From positions 1-64,000 of the forward strand of contig NZ_MTKN01000031.1 in the NCBI RefSeq assembly GCF_001975825.1: a DNA stretch of 64,000 nucleotides, read 5' to 3'. The stretch is from [Flexibacter] sp. ATCC 35208 (GTDB lineage: Bacteria; Bacteroidota; Bacteroidia; Chitinophagales; Chitinophagaceae). The notes below the pieces were generated by a model. The model saw only the letters and a list, made by a program, of their open reading frames with translations. It was not told where the DNA came from and searched no databases. Positions 24,973-33,496 of the stretch are shown here, piece after piece. Both the position numbers and the translations under genes were made by a program. Numbering within the stretch: position 1 is the stretch's first letter; each line of letters starts with the position of its first letter.

Positions 24973-25000
24973 CCGTCCCATTCATGGGATGGTTTTCTTT
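24973..25000 (+). terminator. intrinsic terminator
   Basis: CCGTCCCA (24973-24980) pairs with TGGGATGG (24985-24992, one G-U) over a TTCA loop, followed by TTTTCTTTTT. It supports a transcript reading rightward, such as that of the small gene at 24701. Confidence 0.8.
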
Positions 25001-25012
25001 TTAATGCCATTC

Positions 25013-25435
25013 CTAACTACTATGATCGGCAATAATCTTCCACTGACCTTTGATTTTCTTTATCAATAGGGTATAAGCCCCTTGCATATCTCCCGCGCTT
25101 CTCTGTAAATGCCATTTTCCCACTACAAAGTATAGCTCCTTTGCCAATGGTCTGATTTCCAGGATCTTAAAATCCAGCTTGCCCATAGCGACGGTATCCG
25201 GGTAAGATTTCTTGTATCTGTCCAGGGTTGCCTGCCAGCCATATGTGGGGCCATGGCTGCCGACGAACAATAATGAATCTGATTGCCAGTACGTTTGCAT
25301 AAAGCCTTCTATATTCCCCTGGTTCCAGGTGCTGGTTTGTACCGCCAGTAGCTGCCGGATCTCACTGTCCGGATGTTGCGCCAGTGCTGCTATAGACGGG
25401 GTTGTCAACAGGATAAGATACAGGATAAAACGCAT
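25013..25435 (-). CDS. secreted NTF2-like (DUF4440/SnoaL-type) protein
   Basis: A 140-residue protein with a signal peptide (MRFILYLILLTTPSIAALAQ). The rest has the cone-shaped NTF2-like pattern: IRQLLAVQTSTWNQGNIEGF, YWQSDSLLFVG, GWQATLDRYKKSYPD and a final GQWKIIADHSS, which places it in the DUF4440 group. These are usually small-molecule binding or of unknown role. The frame stays open upstream to 25966 but that part is antisense to kdnA; the signal peptide fixes the start at 25435. Confidence 0.8.
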   Translation of the reverse strand: MRFILYLILLTTPSIAALAQHPDSEIRQLLAVQTSTWNQGNIEGFMQTYWQSDSLLFVGSHGPTYGWQATLDRYKKSYPDTVAMGKLDFKILEIRPLAKELYFVVGKWHLQRSAGDMQGAYTLLIKKIKGQWKIIADHSS

Positions 25436-25491
25436 GGCAATTTTTAGTAAAAGATAAACAGTTTTTCCGAGCGCTGAGTACTTGATTATAC

Positions 25492-25499
25492 TACCTTTG
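25492..25499 (+). promoter_or_regulatory. -7 promoter box for the kdnA operon
   Basis: TACCTTTG matches the Bacteroidota -7 consensus and lies 17 nt before the kdnA ATG. The -33 region is T-rich (GTTTTTCC) without a clean TTTG. Confidence 0.55.
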
Positions 25500-25516
25500 C
25501 AAAAAATCAACAACTT

Positions 25517-26707
25517 ATGCCCGGATATGAATTTTTTGGACCGGAAGAACGCAAGGAAGTAAATGACGTGCTGGAAACCGGCATCTTTATGCGCTATGGG
25601 TTTGATGGCCCACGCAAAGGCATCTGGAAAGCAAAGGAGCTGGAACAAGCCATCTCTGAAAAACTGAATGTTGGGTACACACAGATCGTATCCAGCGGTA
25701 CGGCAGCCCTCACCGTAGCAATGCAGGCGTTGGGCATAGGTGCAGGAGACGAAGTGATCATGCCGACCTTCACATTTGTGGCAAGTTTTGAGTGTATCTT
25801 CTCGGTAGGCGCCACCCCGGTGCTGGTAGACGTAGATGATACCCTGACCCTGGACCCTAAAGCGGTTGAGGCTGCAATCACTCCACGTACCAAGGCGGTT
25901 ATGCCTGTACATATGTGTGGTTCGATGGCTGACCTGGATGCACTGAAGGCCATCTGCGACAAACACAATCTGATCTTACTTGAAGACGCCTGTCAATCAT
26001 TTGGCGCAACTTATAAAGGTAAAGCTGTTGGTTCTATCGGCCATGCTGGCGCCTTCTCCTTCGACTTTGTAAAAACCATCACCTGTGCTGAAGGTGGTGC
26101 CATCGTTACCAACGACAAGGATATTTATGTAAAAGCGGACGGTTACTCTGACCATGGCCACGACCACCTGGGCGTAGACCGTGGGGCAGATCTGCACCCA
26201 TTCATCGGGTACAACTTCCGCATTTCTGAACTGCATGCGGCTGTAGGTCTCGCGCAGGTTAGAAAACTGGATACTTTCCTGAGCATCCAGCGCAAAACCA
26301 AAAAGATATTTAAAGATGCTCTGTCTGCCATTCCTCAGGTCAGCTTTCGTCGCCTGCCGGATGCAGAAGGGGATAGTGCTACTTTCCTCGCCTTCTTCCT
26401 GCCAGAAGAATCTCAGGCCAGAGCTGCTGCCGCTGCTATGAAAGCTGCCGGTCTGCCTGCTTTCTACTGGTTTGATAACAACTGGCATTATATCCGTAAC
26501 TGGGAACACTTCAAACAAAGCACGGTGCTGAGCCGTTTTGCACCAGGCCTGCAACAGGCAATGGAGCTGTACAAAGTGAAACAATTCCCAGCTTCTGATG
26601 CGATCATGAGCCGTTGCATCTGCACTCCTATCAACCTGGGCTGGAGCGATGCTGAGGTTGCTGAACGTGCTGAGAAACTGGTAAATGCAGTAAAAAGCGC
26701 CCTGTAA
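25517..26707 (+). CDS. kdnA: 8-amino-3,8-dideoxy-Kdo transaminase (KdnA-like, DegT family)
   Basis: A 396-residue PLP enzyme of the DegT/DnrJ/EryC1/StrS sugar aminotransferase family. The PLP lysine is K186 in SFDFVKTITCAEGG; other family marks are SSGTAALTVAMQALG, LLEDACQSFGATYKG and YNFRISELHAAVGLAQ. Alone the substrate would be unclear. The next two genes encode a KdsB cytidylyltransferase and an iron-type alcohol dehydrogenase, the same trio known from Shewanella oneidensis. There KdnB oxidises C8 of Kdo, KdnA adds the amino group, and KdsB activates Kdo8N. The role is therefore inferred mainly from context. Its TAA overlaps the kdsB ATG by one base. Confidence 0.82.
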   Translation: MPGYEFFGPEERKEVNDVLETGIFMRYGFDGPRKGIWKAKELEQAISEKLNVGYTQIVSSGTAALTVAMQALGIGAGDEVIMPTFTFVASFECIFSVGATPVLVDVDDTLTLDPKAVEAAITPRTKAVMPVHMCGSMADLDALKAICDKHNLILLEDACQSFGATYKGKAVGSIGHAGAFSFDFVKTITCAEGGAIVTNDKDIYVKADGYSDHGHDHLGVDRGADLHPFIGYNFRISELHAAVGLAQVRKLDTFLSIQRKTKKIFKDALSAIPQVSFRRLPDAEGDSATFLAFFLPEESQARAAAAAMKAAGLPAFYWFDNNWHYIRNWEHFKQSTVLSRFAPGLQQAMELYKVKQFPASDAIMSRCICTPINLGWSDAEVAERAEKLVNAVKSAL

Positions 26708-27435
26708 TGAAAAAAGTAGCCTTAATACCTGCCCGCTATGGCGCTACCCGTTTCCCGGGCAAGCTGATGGCTAAACTGGGTGGTAAGTCAGTGATCCTGC
26801 GCACGTATGAAAGTACTGTGAAAACAGGCGTGTTCGACGAAGTTATGGTCGTAACTGACTCCGATGTTATCTACCAGGAGATCATTAGCAATGGTGGTAA
26901 AGCGGTCATGAGCCAAAAGGAACATGAGTGTGGTACCGATCGTATTGCCGAAGCGATCGCTGACAGGGAAGATGTAGAGATCATCGTAAATGTTCAGGGA
27001 GACGAACCTTTCACCCAGAAAGAGCCGCTGGAAAAACTACTTCAGGTGTTCGAAGGCGAAGCTGGTCAGAAAGTACAGGTAGCCTCCCTGATGCAGGAGC
27101 TGAAAGACTGGTCATCCATCGAAGATCCTAATTATGTAAAGGTGGCCGTGGATAAACAGTTCAACGCACTTTTCTTCTCCCGCTCCGTCATTCCTTATCC
27201 CCGCGATAAACAGGTGAAATCCGTTTATTATGAGCACATTGGTATCTATGCATTCCGCCGCAAAACCCTGCTGGATTTTACCCAAATGCCGGTAAGCCCA
27301 CTGGAAGCCGCTGAGAAAATAGAATGCCTGCGCTACCTGGAAAATGGCATCTCCATGAAAATGGTGGTGACTGAGTACATGGGTGTGGAAATCGATACAC
27401 CGGAAGACCTGGTGAAAGCAGAAAAATTATTATAA
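26707..27435 (+). CDS. kdsB: CMP-Kdo / CMP-Kdo8N synthetase
   Basis: A 242-residue cytidylyltransferase that activates Kdo, or here probably 8-amino-Kdo, with CTP for transfer to lipid A. It starts KKVALIPARYGATRFPGKLM and has EHECGTDRIAEAI, VNVQGDEPFT, the SRSVIPYPRD loop and MGVEIDTPEDL, all typical of KdsB. Length is normal. It lies between kdnA (1-base overlap) and kdnB (18 bp). In Shewanella the matching KdsB prefers Kdo8N; whether this one does cannot be read from sequence. Confidence 0.93.
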   Translation: MKKVALIPARYGATRFPGKLMAKLGGKSVILRTYESTVKTGVFDEVMVVTDSDVIYQEIISNGGKAVMSQKEHECGTDRIAEAIADREDVEIIVNVQGDEPFTQKEPLEKLLQVFEGEAGQKVQVASLMQELKDWSSIEDPNYVKVAVDKQFNALFFSRSVIPYPRDKQVKSVYYEHIGIYAFRRKTLLDFTQMPVSPLEAAEKIECLRYLENGISMKMVVTEYMGVEIDTPEDLVKAEKLL

Positions 27436-27453
27436 TAATATTAATAGACCGAG

Positions 27454-28530
27454 ATGAAATTCAGGAACTTTAAGATGGTTGACTACGTGGTATATGGCCG
27501 CGGATGTTTTGACCAACTGGATGAAATATTGGCTCCCCAACGTAAAGGAGATGCACCCATGATATTTTTCGTGGACCATTTCTTCCAGGGAAATGACGCT
27601 TTTGCTAAGCGTATTCCAGTGAGAGGCAAGGACAAGATTATATTTATTGATGTAACAGACGAACCTAAAACCAAATACGTTGACAAAGTCAGAGATGACC
27701 TGAAAACTGAATTTGGTGAGGTGAGCGGTATCATCGGTATCGGTGGCGGGTCTGTAATGGACATGGCCAAAGCGGTATCCCTGATGATGACCAACCCAGG
27801 TTCTTCTGCTGACTATCAGGGCTGGGACCTGGTAAAATATCCTGGCGTATACAAGGCGGGTATTCCTACCATCTCCGGTACCGGGGCCGAAGTAAGCCGT
27901 ACCTGTGTACTGACAGGCCCTACCCGTAAGCTGGGTATGAACTCTGACTTTACACCGTTCGACCAGATCGTACTGGATCCTGAATTGATCAGAGGCGTAC
28001 CTAAGAACCAGATGTTCTATACTGCGATGGATTGTTATATCCACTGTATCGAATCTCTGACGGGTACTTACCTGAACGCTTTCAGCCGTTCTTACGGTGA
28101 AGAATCATTACGCCTGTGCCAGGAGATCTTCCTGCATAAGCCTGAATGGGATGACGATGCTGATGAGAAACTGATGATGGCATCTTATGCCGGTGGTATG
28201 AGTATCGCCTATTCTCAGGTGGGTGTAGCACACGCTGTGAGCTACGGTCTGGCTTACCTGCTGGGCACCAAGCACGGTATTGGTAATTGTATCGTGTTCG
28301 ACAAGCTGGAAGAATTCTATCCTGAAGGCGTAGCTGAATTCAAAGAAATGGTGAAGAAACACAACATCGATATTCCACAGGGCATCACCAAAGGACTGAC
28401 TGATGAGCAATTCAACATCATGATCGATGTATCCCTGGGTATGGCCCCGCTGTGGGAAAATGCACTGGGTAAGGATTGGAAAGAGCAAATGACAAGAGAA
28501 AGACTGAGAGCGCTGTACGAACGGCTGTAA
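27454..28530 (+). CDS. kdnB: Kdo 8-dehydrogenase/oxidase (KdnB-like, iron-type ADH)
   Basis: A 358-residue enzyme of the iron-containing alcohol dehydrogenase family. The nucleotide loop GIGGGSVMDMAKAV lies near 95-108. The four metal ligands are in place: D193 and H197 (AMDCYIHCIE), H260 (VGVAHAVSYG) and H274 (GTKHGIGN). It would oxidise C8 of Kdo to the aldehyde that KdnA aminates. The assignment rests on the family plus its place behind kdnA and kdsB. It ends the operon, with a strong terminator 23 bp downstream. Confidence 0.82.
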   Translation: MKFRNFKMVDYVVYGRGCFDQLDEILAPQRKGDAPMIFFVDHFFQGNDAFAKRIPVRGKDKIIFIDVTDEPKTKYVDKVRDDLKTEFGEVSGIIGIGGGSVMDMAKAVSLMMTNPGSSADYQGWDLVKYPGVYKAGIPTISGTGAEVSRTCVLTGPTRKLGMNSDFTPFDQIVLDPELIRGVPKNQMFYTAMDCYIHCIESLTGTYLNAFSRSYGEESLRLCQEIFLHKPEWDDDADEKLMMASYAGGMSIAYSQVGVAHAVSYGLAYLLGTKHGIGNCIVFDKLEEFYPEGVAEFKEMVKKHNIDIPQGITKGLTDEQFNIMIDVSLGMAPLWENALGKDWKEQMTRERLRALYERL

Positions 28531-28553
28531 TCAGACCCGATATTAAAAAGACA

Positions 28554-28586
28554 AATCCCGGTCGCCTTGCAGCGCCGGGATTTTTT
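28554..28586 (+). terminator. intrinsic terminator of the kdnA operon
   Basis: AATCCCGG (28554-28561) pairs with CCGGGATT (28575-28582), with a further CGC/GCG pair inside, followed by TTTTATTTTT. It lies between the kdnB stop and the convergent MFS gene end. Confidence 0.88.
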
Positions 28587-28603
28587 ATTTTTCTAAGCAT
28601 GAA

Positions 28604-29830
28604 TTATCGTTGAAACCACTTGCCTGGTGAAAATACAAATTGTTTTACAGTTTGCATACGGCGATTTTGATAAATAAAGATCAAATAGACCGTAGCCGCA
28701 AGGGTCACTATAGCGGTAGAATAGAAGGTGAGGGGGAAGAACCTGGAATCGTTGTGATATACAAAGGCTGACAGGTAGGCGCCAATACCGATACCCGCTT
28801 CCTGTGCGATGTACATGGAAGCCAGTGCCCGCCCTTTGTGTTCTGGTCTGCCCAGATCAATGGTCCAGGCTGTCACGGCAGGAGAATTCAATCCTACTGA
28901 TACACCATAGATCACAGCGGCAGTGAGCATCATGGCAGGAGAGTGGGCCACGCCTAAAGTAAATACCCCAACCGCCATAATCACTGTCGCAATCTTCAAC
29001 ACCGGCAATCTGCCATATCGGTCAGAGACCTTACCAGCTAACAACCGGATACTGATAGAGCTGGCGGTAAAGAATGTATAAAACAGCCCTTTGCTCGCTG
29101 GCGGCAGACCTACATAAGCGCTGAAATCAGGAATAATAGTGAACAGTACCCCATAGCTGTAATAAGTGATGAAAGTAACGATCACCGGCGCCAGTACCAA
29201 TGGCTCAAAGATCTCTGATTTAGAGATCCTGAGTGTGGAGAGCCGGAAGCTTTGTTTATTCGGCAGCGTTTCTTTCATACCACCTACCAGTATCACTACT
29301 GATAATAAGGCGAACACTGCCGATAACTGGAACATCACGTGTATATCCCAGATAGAAGTAACATATCCTCCTATGGCTGGGCCCAGTGCCATACCAATGG
29401 TGCTGAAGAGTCCAACCATGCCCATCGCTTCTGCTCTGCGGGTATTGGGTACGATATCGGCCACATAAGCAGCAGTACCGGTAGGCTTAAAGCCTGTAGA
29501 AAAACCATGAAAGAAGCGGAGTAATAAGAAGGCGGCTACAGTGCTGACCAGGGGATAGAGCAGGCTACAGATCACACAGATCACGGAGCCGAAAATCATT
29601 ACCGGAACGCGGCCAACGGTGTCTGTGAGTTTACCGCTAAAGGGCCGTGATAGCCCTGCCATGAGTGTAAACAAAGCAAGAATGTAGCCTTTGTATTGTT
29701 CGCCGCCCATGCTGCTGAGGTAAGCAGGCAAGTCTGGTAGCATCATGTTGTAGCTGGCGGAAAACAGTGCATTGCTAAGGCATAGCATGATAAAGTGGAA
29801 GGTATAGATCCTCCCGTGCGACTGATCCAT
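28604..29830 (-). CDS. MFS transporter
   Basis: A 408-residue inner-membrane protein of the major facilitator superfamily with about 12 membrane helices. The motif-A loop GKLTDTVGRVPVM lies between helices 2 and 3, and a related KVSDRYGRLPVLK loop between helices 8 and 9. It fits the drug or metabolite efflux (DHA1-like) group, substrate unknown. A TAACTTTG box ends 4 nt before the ATG, which suggests a leaderless message. Confidence 0.88.
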   Translation of the reverse strand: MDQSHGRIYTFHFIMLCLSNALFSASYNMMLPDLPAYLSSMGGEQYKGYILALFTLMAGLSRPFSGKLTDTVGRVPVMIFGSVICVICSLLYPLVSTVAAFLLLRFFHGFSTGFKPTGTAAYVADIVPNTRRAEAMGMVGLFSTIGMALGPAIGGYVTSIWDIHVMFQLSAVFALLSVVILVGGMKETLPNKQSFRLSTLRISKSEIFEPLVLAPVIVTFITYYSYGVLFTIIPDFSAYVGLPPASKGLFYTFFTASSISIRLLAGKVSDRYGRLPVLKIATVIMAVGVFTLGVAHSPAMMLTAAVIYGVSVGLNSPAVTAWTIDLGRPEHKGRALASMYIAQEAGIGIGAYLSAFVYHNDSRFFPLTFYSTAIVTLAATVYLIFIYQNRRMQTVKQFVFSPGKWFQR

Positions 29831-29834
29831 GATG

Positions 29835-29842
29835 CAAAGTTA
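29835..29842 (-). promoter_or_regulatory. -7 box abutting the MFS start codon
   Basis: On the minus strand TAACTTTG is followed by CATC and the ATG at 29830. Transcription would start at or next to the start codon. No -33 TTTG is seen. Confidence 0.45.
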
Positions 29843-29853
29843 GTAAAGGGCAA

Positions 29854-29884
29854 TAAAAAAGCCGTCTTAATTATTTAAGACAGC
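29854..29884 (-). terminator. intrinsic terminator of the 47-residue membrane gene
   Basis: On the minus strand GCTGTCTTAA (29884-29875) pairs with TTAAGACGGC (29870-29861) and is followed by TTTTTT (29860-29855). It lies 27 bp past the stop of the small gene and just upstream of the MFS promoter. Confidence 0.82.
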
Positions 29885-29911
29885 TCTTTAATATCATGAA
29901 GAAGTTGATTA

Positions 29912-30055
29912 TTAGCGTTTTACGTACTTAAACGCAGCAACCAGGAACATTGCAGTGAATAAACCGATTACTACGAATGTAGCATAATGTGCAAATGCAT
30001 CTCCAGCTCTGAAAAAATCTGTGGTTTCTACGTTATTAACTACGGCAAGCAACAT
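29912..30055 (-). CDS. 47-residue single-helix membrane protein
   Basis: Read on the minus strand, an ATG at 30055 opens a 47-codon frame ending in TAA. The product has a hydrophilic N-terminus (NNVETTDFFRAGDAFAHY), one membrane helix (ATFVVIGLFTAMFLVAAFKY) and a basic end (VKR). It has its own terminator at 29854-29884 and a promoter-like TAACTTGC at 30082-30089. That packaging supports a real gene. The family is not recognised; small one-helix proteins like this often sit in respiratory or transport complexes. Confidence 0.65.
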   Translation of the reverse strand: MLLAVVNNVETTDFFRAGDAFAHYATFVVIGLFTAMFLVAAFKYVKR

Positions 30056-30128
30056 AAAAAAAGTGTTTAATGATCCGGGGTGCAAGTTAGCACATTCATT
30101 TTAGAAAAAAGAGGAAAATTTCCGAAGC

Positions 30129-32090
30129 TTAATATTGCAATAATGTTTGTACACATTCATGCAGGCGTGCCTTCGCAAGGAAATTTGCTTCCAGCTCTGC
30201 TGCAAAAGGGACAGGGGTATCCAGAGATGCACAGCGCATAACGGGGGCATCCAATTGCCGGAAGCAGTGCTCGCCAATCCAGGCCGCAATCTCGCCACCG
30301 ATGCCTCCGGTTAAGGTCGCTTCGTGCAATATCAACACTTTTCCTGTGGTAAAAACGGCTTGTTGAATGGCTGTATAATCCAGTGGTTGCAGTGACCTCA
30401 GATCCAGGATATGGATTGATAGTTCAGCATGCAGCCGCGCATATTCCAGCGCCCAATGTACGCCTGCTCCATAAGTAATGATACTAACATCATCTCCATC
30501 CTGTACCACCTTTGCTTTTCCTATTTCAATAGTATAAGGTGCATCCGGCACAGGGCCACTGATACTCCTGTACAAGGCTTTGTGCTCAAAGTACAATACC
30601 GGGTTAGGATCTGCCAGCGCTGCCAGCAATAACCCTTTCGCATCTTCAGGGGTTGCCGGGTACACCACTTTCAAGCCCGGTGTATGTGTAAACCAGGCCT
30701 CATTACTCTGTGAATGAAAGGGACCTGCCCCTACGCCCGCCCCTGCCGGGAGCCGTATAACCACATTGGCATTTTGCCCCCAGCGGTAATGAATCTTGGC
30801 GAGGTTGTTTACAATCTGGTTAAACCCACAGGAAACAAAGTCGGCAAACTGCATCTCTACCATACTTCTGTAGCCCATCACTGATAAGCCCAATCCTGCA
30901 CCGAGTATGGCACTCTCGCACAAGGGCGTATTGCGTACCCGCTCTTTACCATACAGGCCTGCCAATCCTTCTGTGATCTTAAATGCACCACCATATTCGG
31001 CTATATCCTGACCCATCAAAATAAGGTCAGGGTGCAGTTCCATTGCCTGATGCAGGGCATCGGCTATTGCATTGATAAACCGTTTTTCAGAAACAGCGCC
31101 TGTGGGAGCTACTGGTACCGGTGCCGGCGCATAGATATCGTGCAGCTCCTCATCTAAATTGAAAACGTGCACCGTTTCGTGCAATGCCGCTTGTATATCG
31201 TGATCGATTTCCTGTTTCAGTGATTCCCGGATGGAATCATCTGCCAGGTTCAAAAACTGTAAGAACTTTTCGAAATGTAATATCGGGTCCTGCTTTGCCC
31301 ATTCTTCCAGCAGGGCAGCGGGTACGTATTTTGTGCCACTGGCTTCTTCATGTCCCCGCATTCTAAAGGTCATGGCCTCTATCAATACCGGTTGTCGTTC
31401 CTCCAGGGCATGGCGTTTTGCCTCCTTCACTGCATGGTATACCTCTAAGATATTATTGCCATTGATGCGCATGCCCCGCATACCGTAGCCGGCTGCCCGA
31501 TCTGCCAGCTGTTCACAGCGATATTGTTCTGCCACCGGGGTACTTAACCCATAGCCATTATTCTCTATCAGGAAGATCACTGGTAAACCCCATACAGCAG
31601 CTACATTCAGGGCTTCATGGAATTCCCCTTCGCTGGTACCGCCTTCGCCTGTAAAGGTCAGCGTTACTTTACCGGAGAATTCCAGCTGCTGCGCCAATGC
31701 GATACCATCTGCTACTGACAACTGTGGACCAAGATGAGAGATCATCCCAAATATGTGATGGGCTGCGCTCCCAAAATGAAAAGATCGTTCTCTGCCTTTA
31801 CTATATCCCAGCGGACTTCCCTGCCACTGATGAAACAACTGTTGCAAAGGCATCTGCCTTGTTGTAAATACACCGAGGTTACGATGCAGTGGCAATATCC
31901 ATTCATCTTCATCCAGGGCTAAAGTGGCGCCTACGGCAATCGCTTCCTGCCCTATACCTGAAAACCATTTACTTACTTTTCCCTGCCTCAGTAGCAATAA
32001 CATTTTCTCCTCTACCAGCCGGGGGTAAAGTAAGGCTTTGTAAAAGCCCAGCAACTGGTCGTCACTGATATGTGTGCGGTCGAAGTACAT
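30129..32090 (-). CDS. 2-oxoacid (branched-chain) dehydrogenase E1, alpha-beta fusion
   Basis: A 653-residue thiamine-diphosphate enzyme with both E1 chains in one polypeptide. The alpha half (about 1-320) has the ThDP motif GEGGTSEGEFHEALNVAAVW...NN and YRMRGH-like FRMRGHEEA. The beta half (about 335-653) has MGQDIAEYGGAFKITEGL, CESAILGAGLGLSVMGYR and GAGVGAGPFHSQSNEAWF. It decarboxylates branched-chain 2-oxoacids (or a related acid) and passes the acyl group to an E2 lipoyl protein. E2 and E3 genes are not adjacent. The start overlaps the stop of the upstream membrane gene (TGATG). Confidence 0.9.
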   Translation of the reverse strand: MYFDRTHISDDQLLGFYKALLYPRLVEEKMLLLLRQGKVSKWFSGIGQEAIAVGATLALDEDEWILPLHRNLGVFTTRQMPLQQLFHQWQGSPLGYSKGRERSFHFGSAAHHIFGMISHLGPQLSVADGIALAQQLEFSGKVTLTFTGEGGTSEGEFHEALNVAAVWGLPVIFLIENNGYGLSTPVAEQYRCEQLADRAAGYGMRGMRINGNNILEVYHAVKEAKRHALEERQPVLIEAMTFRMRGHEEASGTKYVPAALLEEWAKQDPILHFEKFLQFLNLADDSIRESLKQEIDHDIQAALHETVHVFNLDEELHDIYAPAPVPVAPTGAVSEKRFINAIADALHQAMELHPDLILMGQDIAEYGGAFKITEGLAGLYGKERVRNTPLCESAILGAGLGLSVMGYRSMVEMQFADFVSCGFNQIVNNLAKIHYRWGQNANVVIRLPAGAGVGAGPFHSQSNEAWFTHTPGLKVVYPATPEDAKGLLLAALADPNPVLYFEHKALYRSISGPVPDAPYTIEIGKAKVVQDGDDVSIITYGAGVHWALEYARLHAELSIHILDLRSLQPLDYTAIQQAVFTTGKVLILHEATLTGGIGGEIAAWIGEHCFRQLDAPVMRCASLDTPVPFAAELEANFLAKARLHECVQTLLQY

Positions 32091-32440
32091 CAGTCATCGC
32101 GCCTGGTACCAGCCAGGCTATTCATAATGCCAGAAACCACTGTCAGCACAAGGCTGAACAGCAATGCCCATATAAATCCATCTACCTTGAATCCAGACAC
32201 CAGCGAACTGGCCATCATAATAATGATAGCATTGATAACCAATAGGAATAGCCCTAATGTAATGATGGTAACAGGTAATGTCAGCAGTATTAAAATAGGT
32301 TTTACCAACAGGTTCAGTATCGCCAATACAAAAGCCAATACCAGGGCGGTAATGAAGCTGTTAATATATACACCGGGCAATACATAAGCAGTAACCATGG
32401 CTGCGATGGCGCTAATTAACAGGCGGATCAGGAAATTCAT
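32090..32440 (-). CDS. phage holin family (type 4_2) membrane protein
   Basis: A 116-residue very hydrophobic protein with four membrane segments (MNFLIRLLISAIAAMVTAYV; ALVLAFVLAILNLLVKPILI; TIITLGLFLLVINAIIIMMA; FIWALLFSLVLTVVSGIM). The LVKPIL and TLP.T..TLG marks are those of the Phage_holin_4_2 (YvlD-like) family, common on bacterial chromosomes and not phage-linked. Its stop overlaps the E1 start, so it is co-transcribed with E1. Function is unknown. Confidence 0.85.
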   Translation of the reverse strand: MNFLIRLLISAIAAMVTAYVLPGVYINSFITALVLAFVLAILNLLVKPILILLTLPVTIITLGLFLLVINAIIIMMASSLVSGFKVDGFIWALLFSLVLTVVSGIMNSLAGTRRDD

Positions 32441-32470
32441 ACAGATAAATTTGAATGAAAGGTAACGAAA

Positions 32471-33397
32471 TTACAGAAATGCATCGCTTTCCCTATAAGC
32501 CTTTATCAGTGCTACCTCACCTTCTTTTCCGGGGTTGGCATTGCCGTGTTCCATACCGAGTACGCCCTTATATCCTTTTGTGTGTAAATGTTTGAAGATG
32601 TTCTTGTAATTGATCTCGCCGGTAGTGGGCTCTTTTCTACCTGGGTTGTCTCCGATCTGAATATAGGCGATTTCGTCCCAGCACAGGTCCATGGTAGGTA
32701 TCAGGTTGCCGGTATTGCGCTGCATGTGGTAGATATCGTAGAGTATTTTACAACTGGGGCTATTTACTGCTTTGCACACCATATAGCTTTGTTCTGCTGT
32801 ACGGAGAAAGAGGTCTGCATTGTCGCTCAGGGGCTCCAGCACCATCACGAGACCATGTGGTTCAAGAATGGCGGTACCTGGGCGCAGTGCTTCGATGACA
32901 TTGCCTGTTTGTACGCCCATAGGAAGGTTGCGTTCAAAGTAGCCGGGTACAAAGGTGGCCCATTTGGCATTTACACGTTTGGCTGTTTCAAGTGCCTTGC
33001 GACATATTTTTACAAAGGTGTCCTTGAATTCCTGTTTGCCGGTGGTGAGGGAGGTTTTCCAGTTGTCTCCACCGTCTATCACAAAAACACCCATTTGCAT
33101 ACCCAGTTTCGCCAGCAGATTTCCGATCTTTTCCTGTTCGGCTACATCGCGGTTCATGAGACCATTGTCTTCAAAGGAACGGAAGCCCTGGTCGTACATA
33201 AATTGAATCTGGTCCAGTACATTGTTGCCCGCGCTGTTTTTAAACATGCCATCATGGGGCGCATAGTTCAGGTTAAAGGGTTTGCCTGCCTCCGGAGCCA
33301 GGGGCTCCGAGGAAATCGCAGCGGCGGTAGCAGCATTGAAAGCAAGGGTTGACAGACCTGCCAGGGTGCCCTGCTGCAAGAATTTTCTTCTTTCCAT
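32471..33397 (-). CDS. exported TIM-barrel protein, hydroxypyruvate isomerase-like
   Basis: A 308-residue sugar-isomerase type TIM barrel. The N-terminus MERRKFLQQGTLAGLSTLAF has the feel of a Tat or Sec signal without the twin-Arg core being perfect (ERRKFLQ). The C-terminal half closely follows hydroxypyruvate isomerase: ILYDIYHMQRNTGNLIPTM, YIQIGDNPGRKEPTTGEINY and YKGVLGMEHG. The enzyme would act on a small sugar acid or sugar in the periplasm. The frame is open upstream to 33442; the ATG at 33397 fits the signal. It is transcribed away from the FGE-like gene. Confidence 0.82.
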   Translation of the reverse strand: MERRKFLQQGTLAGLSTLAFNAATAAAISSEPLAPEAGKPFNLNYAPHDGMFKNSAGNNVLDQIQFMYDQGFRSFEDNGLMNRDVAEQEKIGNLLAKLGMQMGVFVIDGGDNWKTSLTTGKQEFKDTFVKICRKALETAKRVNAKWATFVPGYFERNLPMGVQTGNVIEALRPGTAILEPHGLVMVLEPLSDNADLFLRTAEQSYMVCKAVNSPSCKILYDIYHMQRNTGNLIPTMDLCWDEIAYIQIGDNPGRKEPTTGEINYKNIFKHLHTKGYKGVLGMEHGNANPGKEGEVALIKAYRESDAFL

Positions 33398-33496
33398 AAC
33401 GTAATATTTATTGCATGAGATTACTAAATGTATAAAAAACATTGCTTTACCGCAATCGATTTAATAAATTCACTATTGATTCTTTAAACCGGTGTT

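Noticed and set aside
24919-25035. 38-codon plus-strand frame starting MDIKRLVTFFFN
   Set aside because: It contains the intrinsic terminator at 24973-25000 and overlaps the end of the NTF2-like gene.
25436-25966. Minus-strand extension of the NTF2-like gene
   Set aside because: It is antisense to kdnA, and the clear signal peptide starts at 25435.
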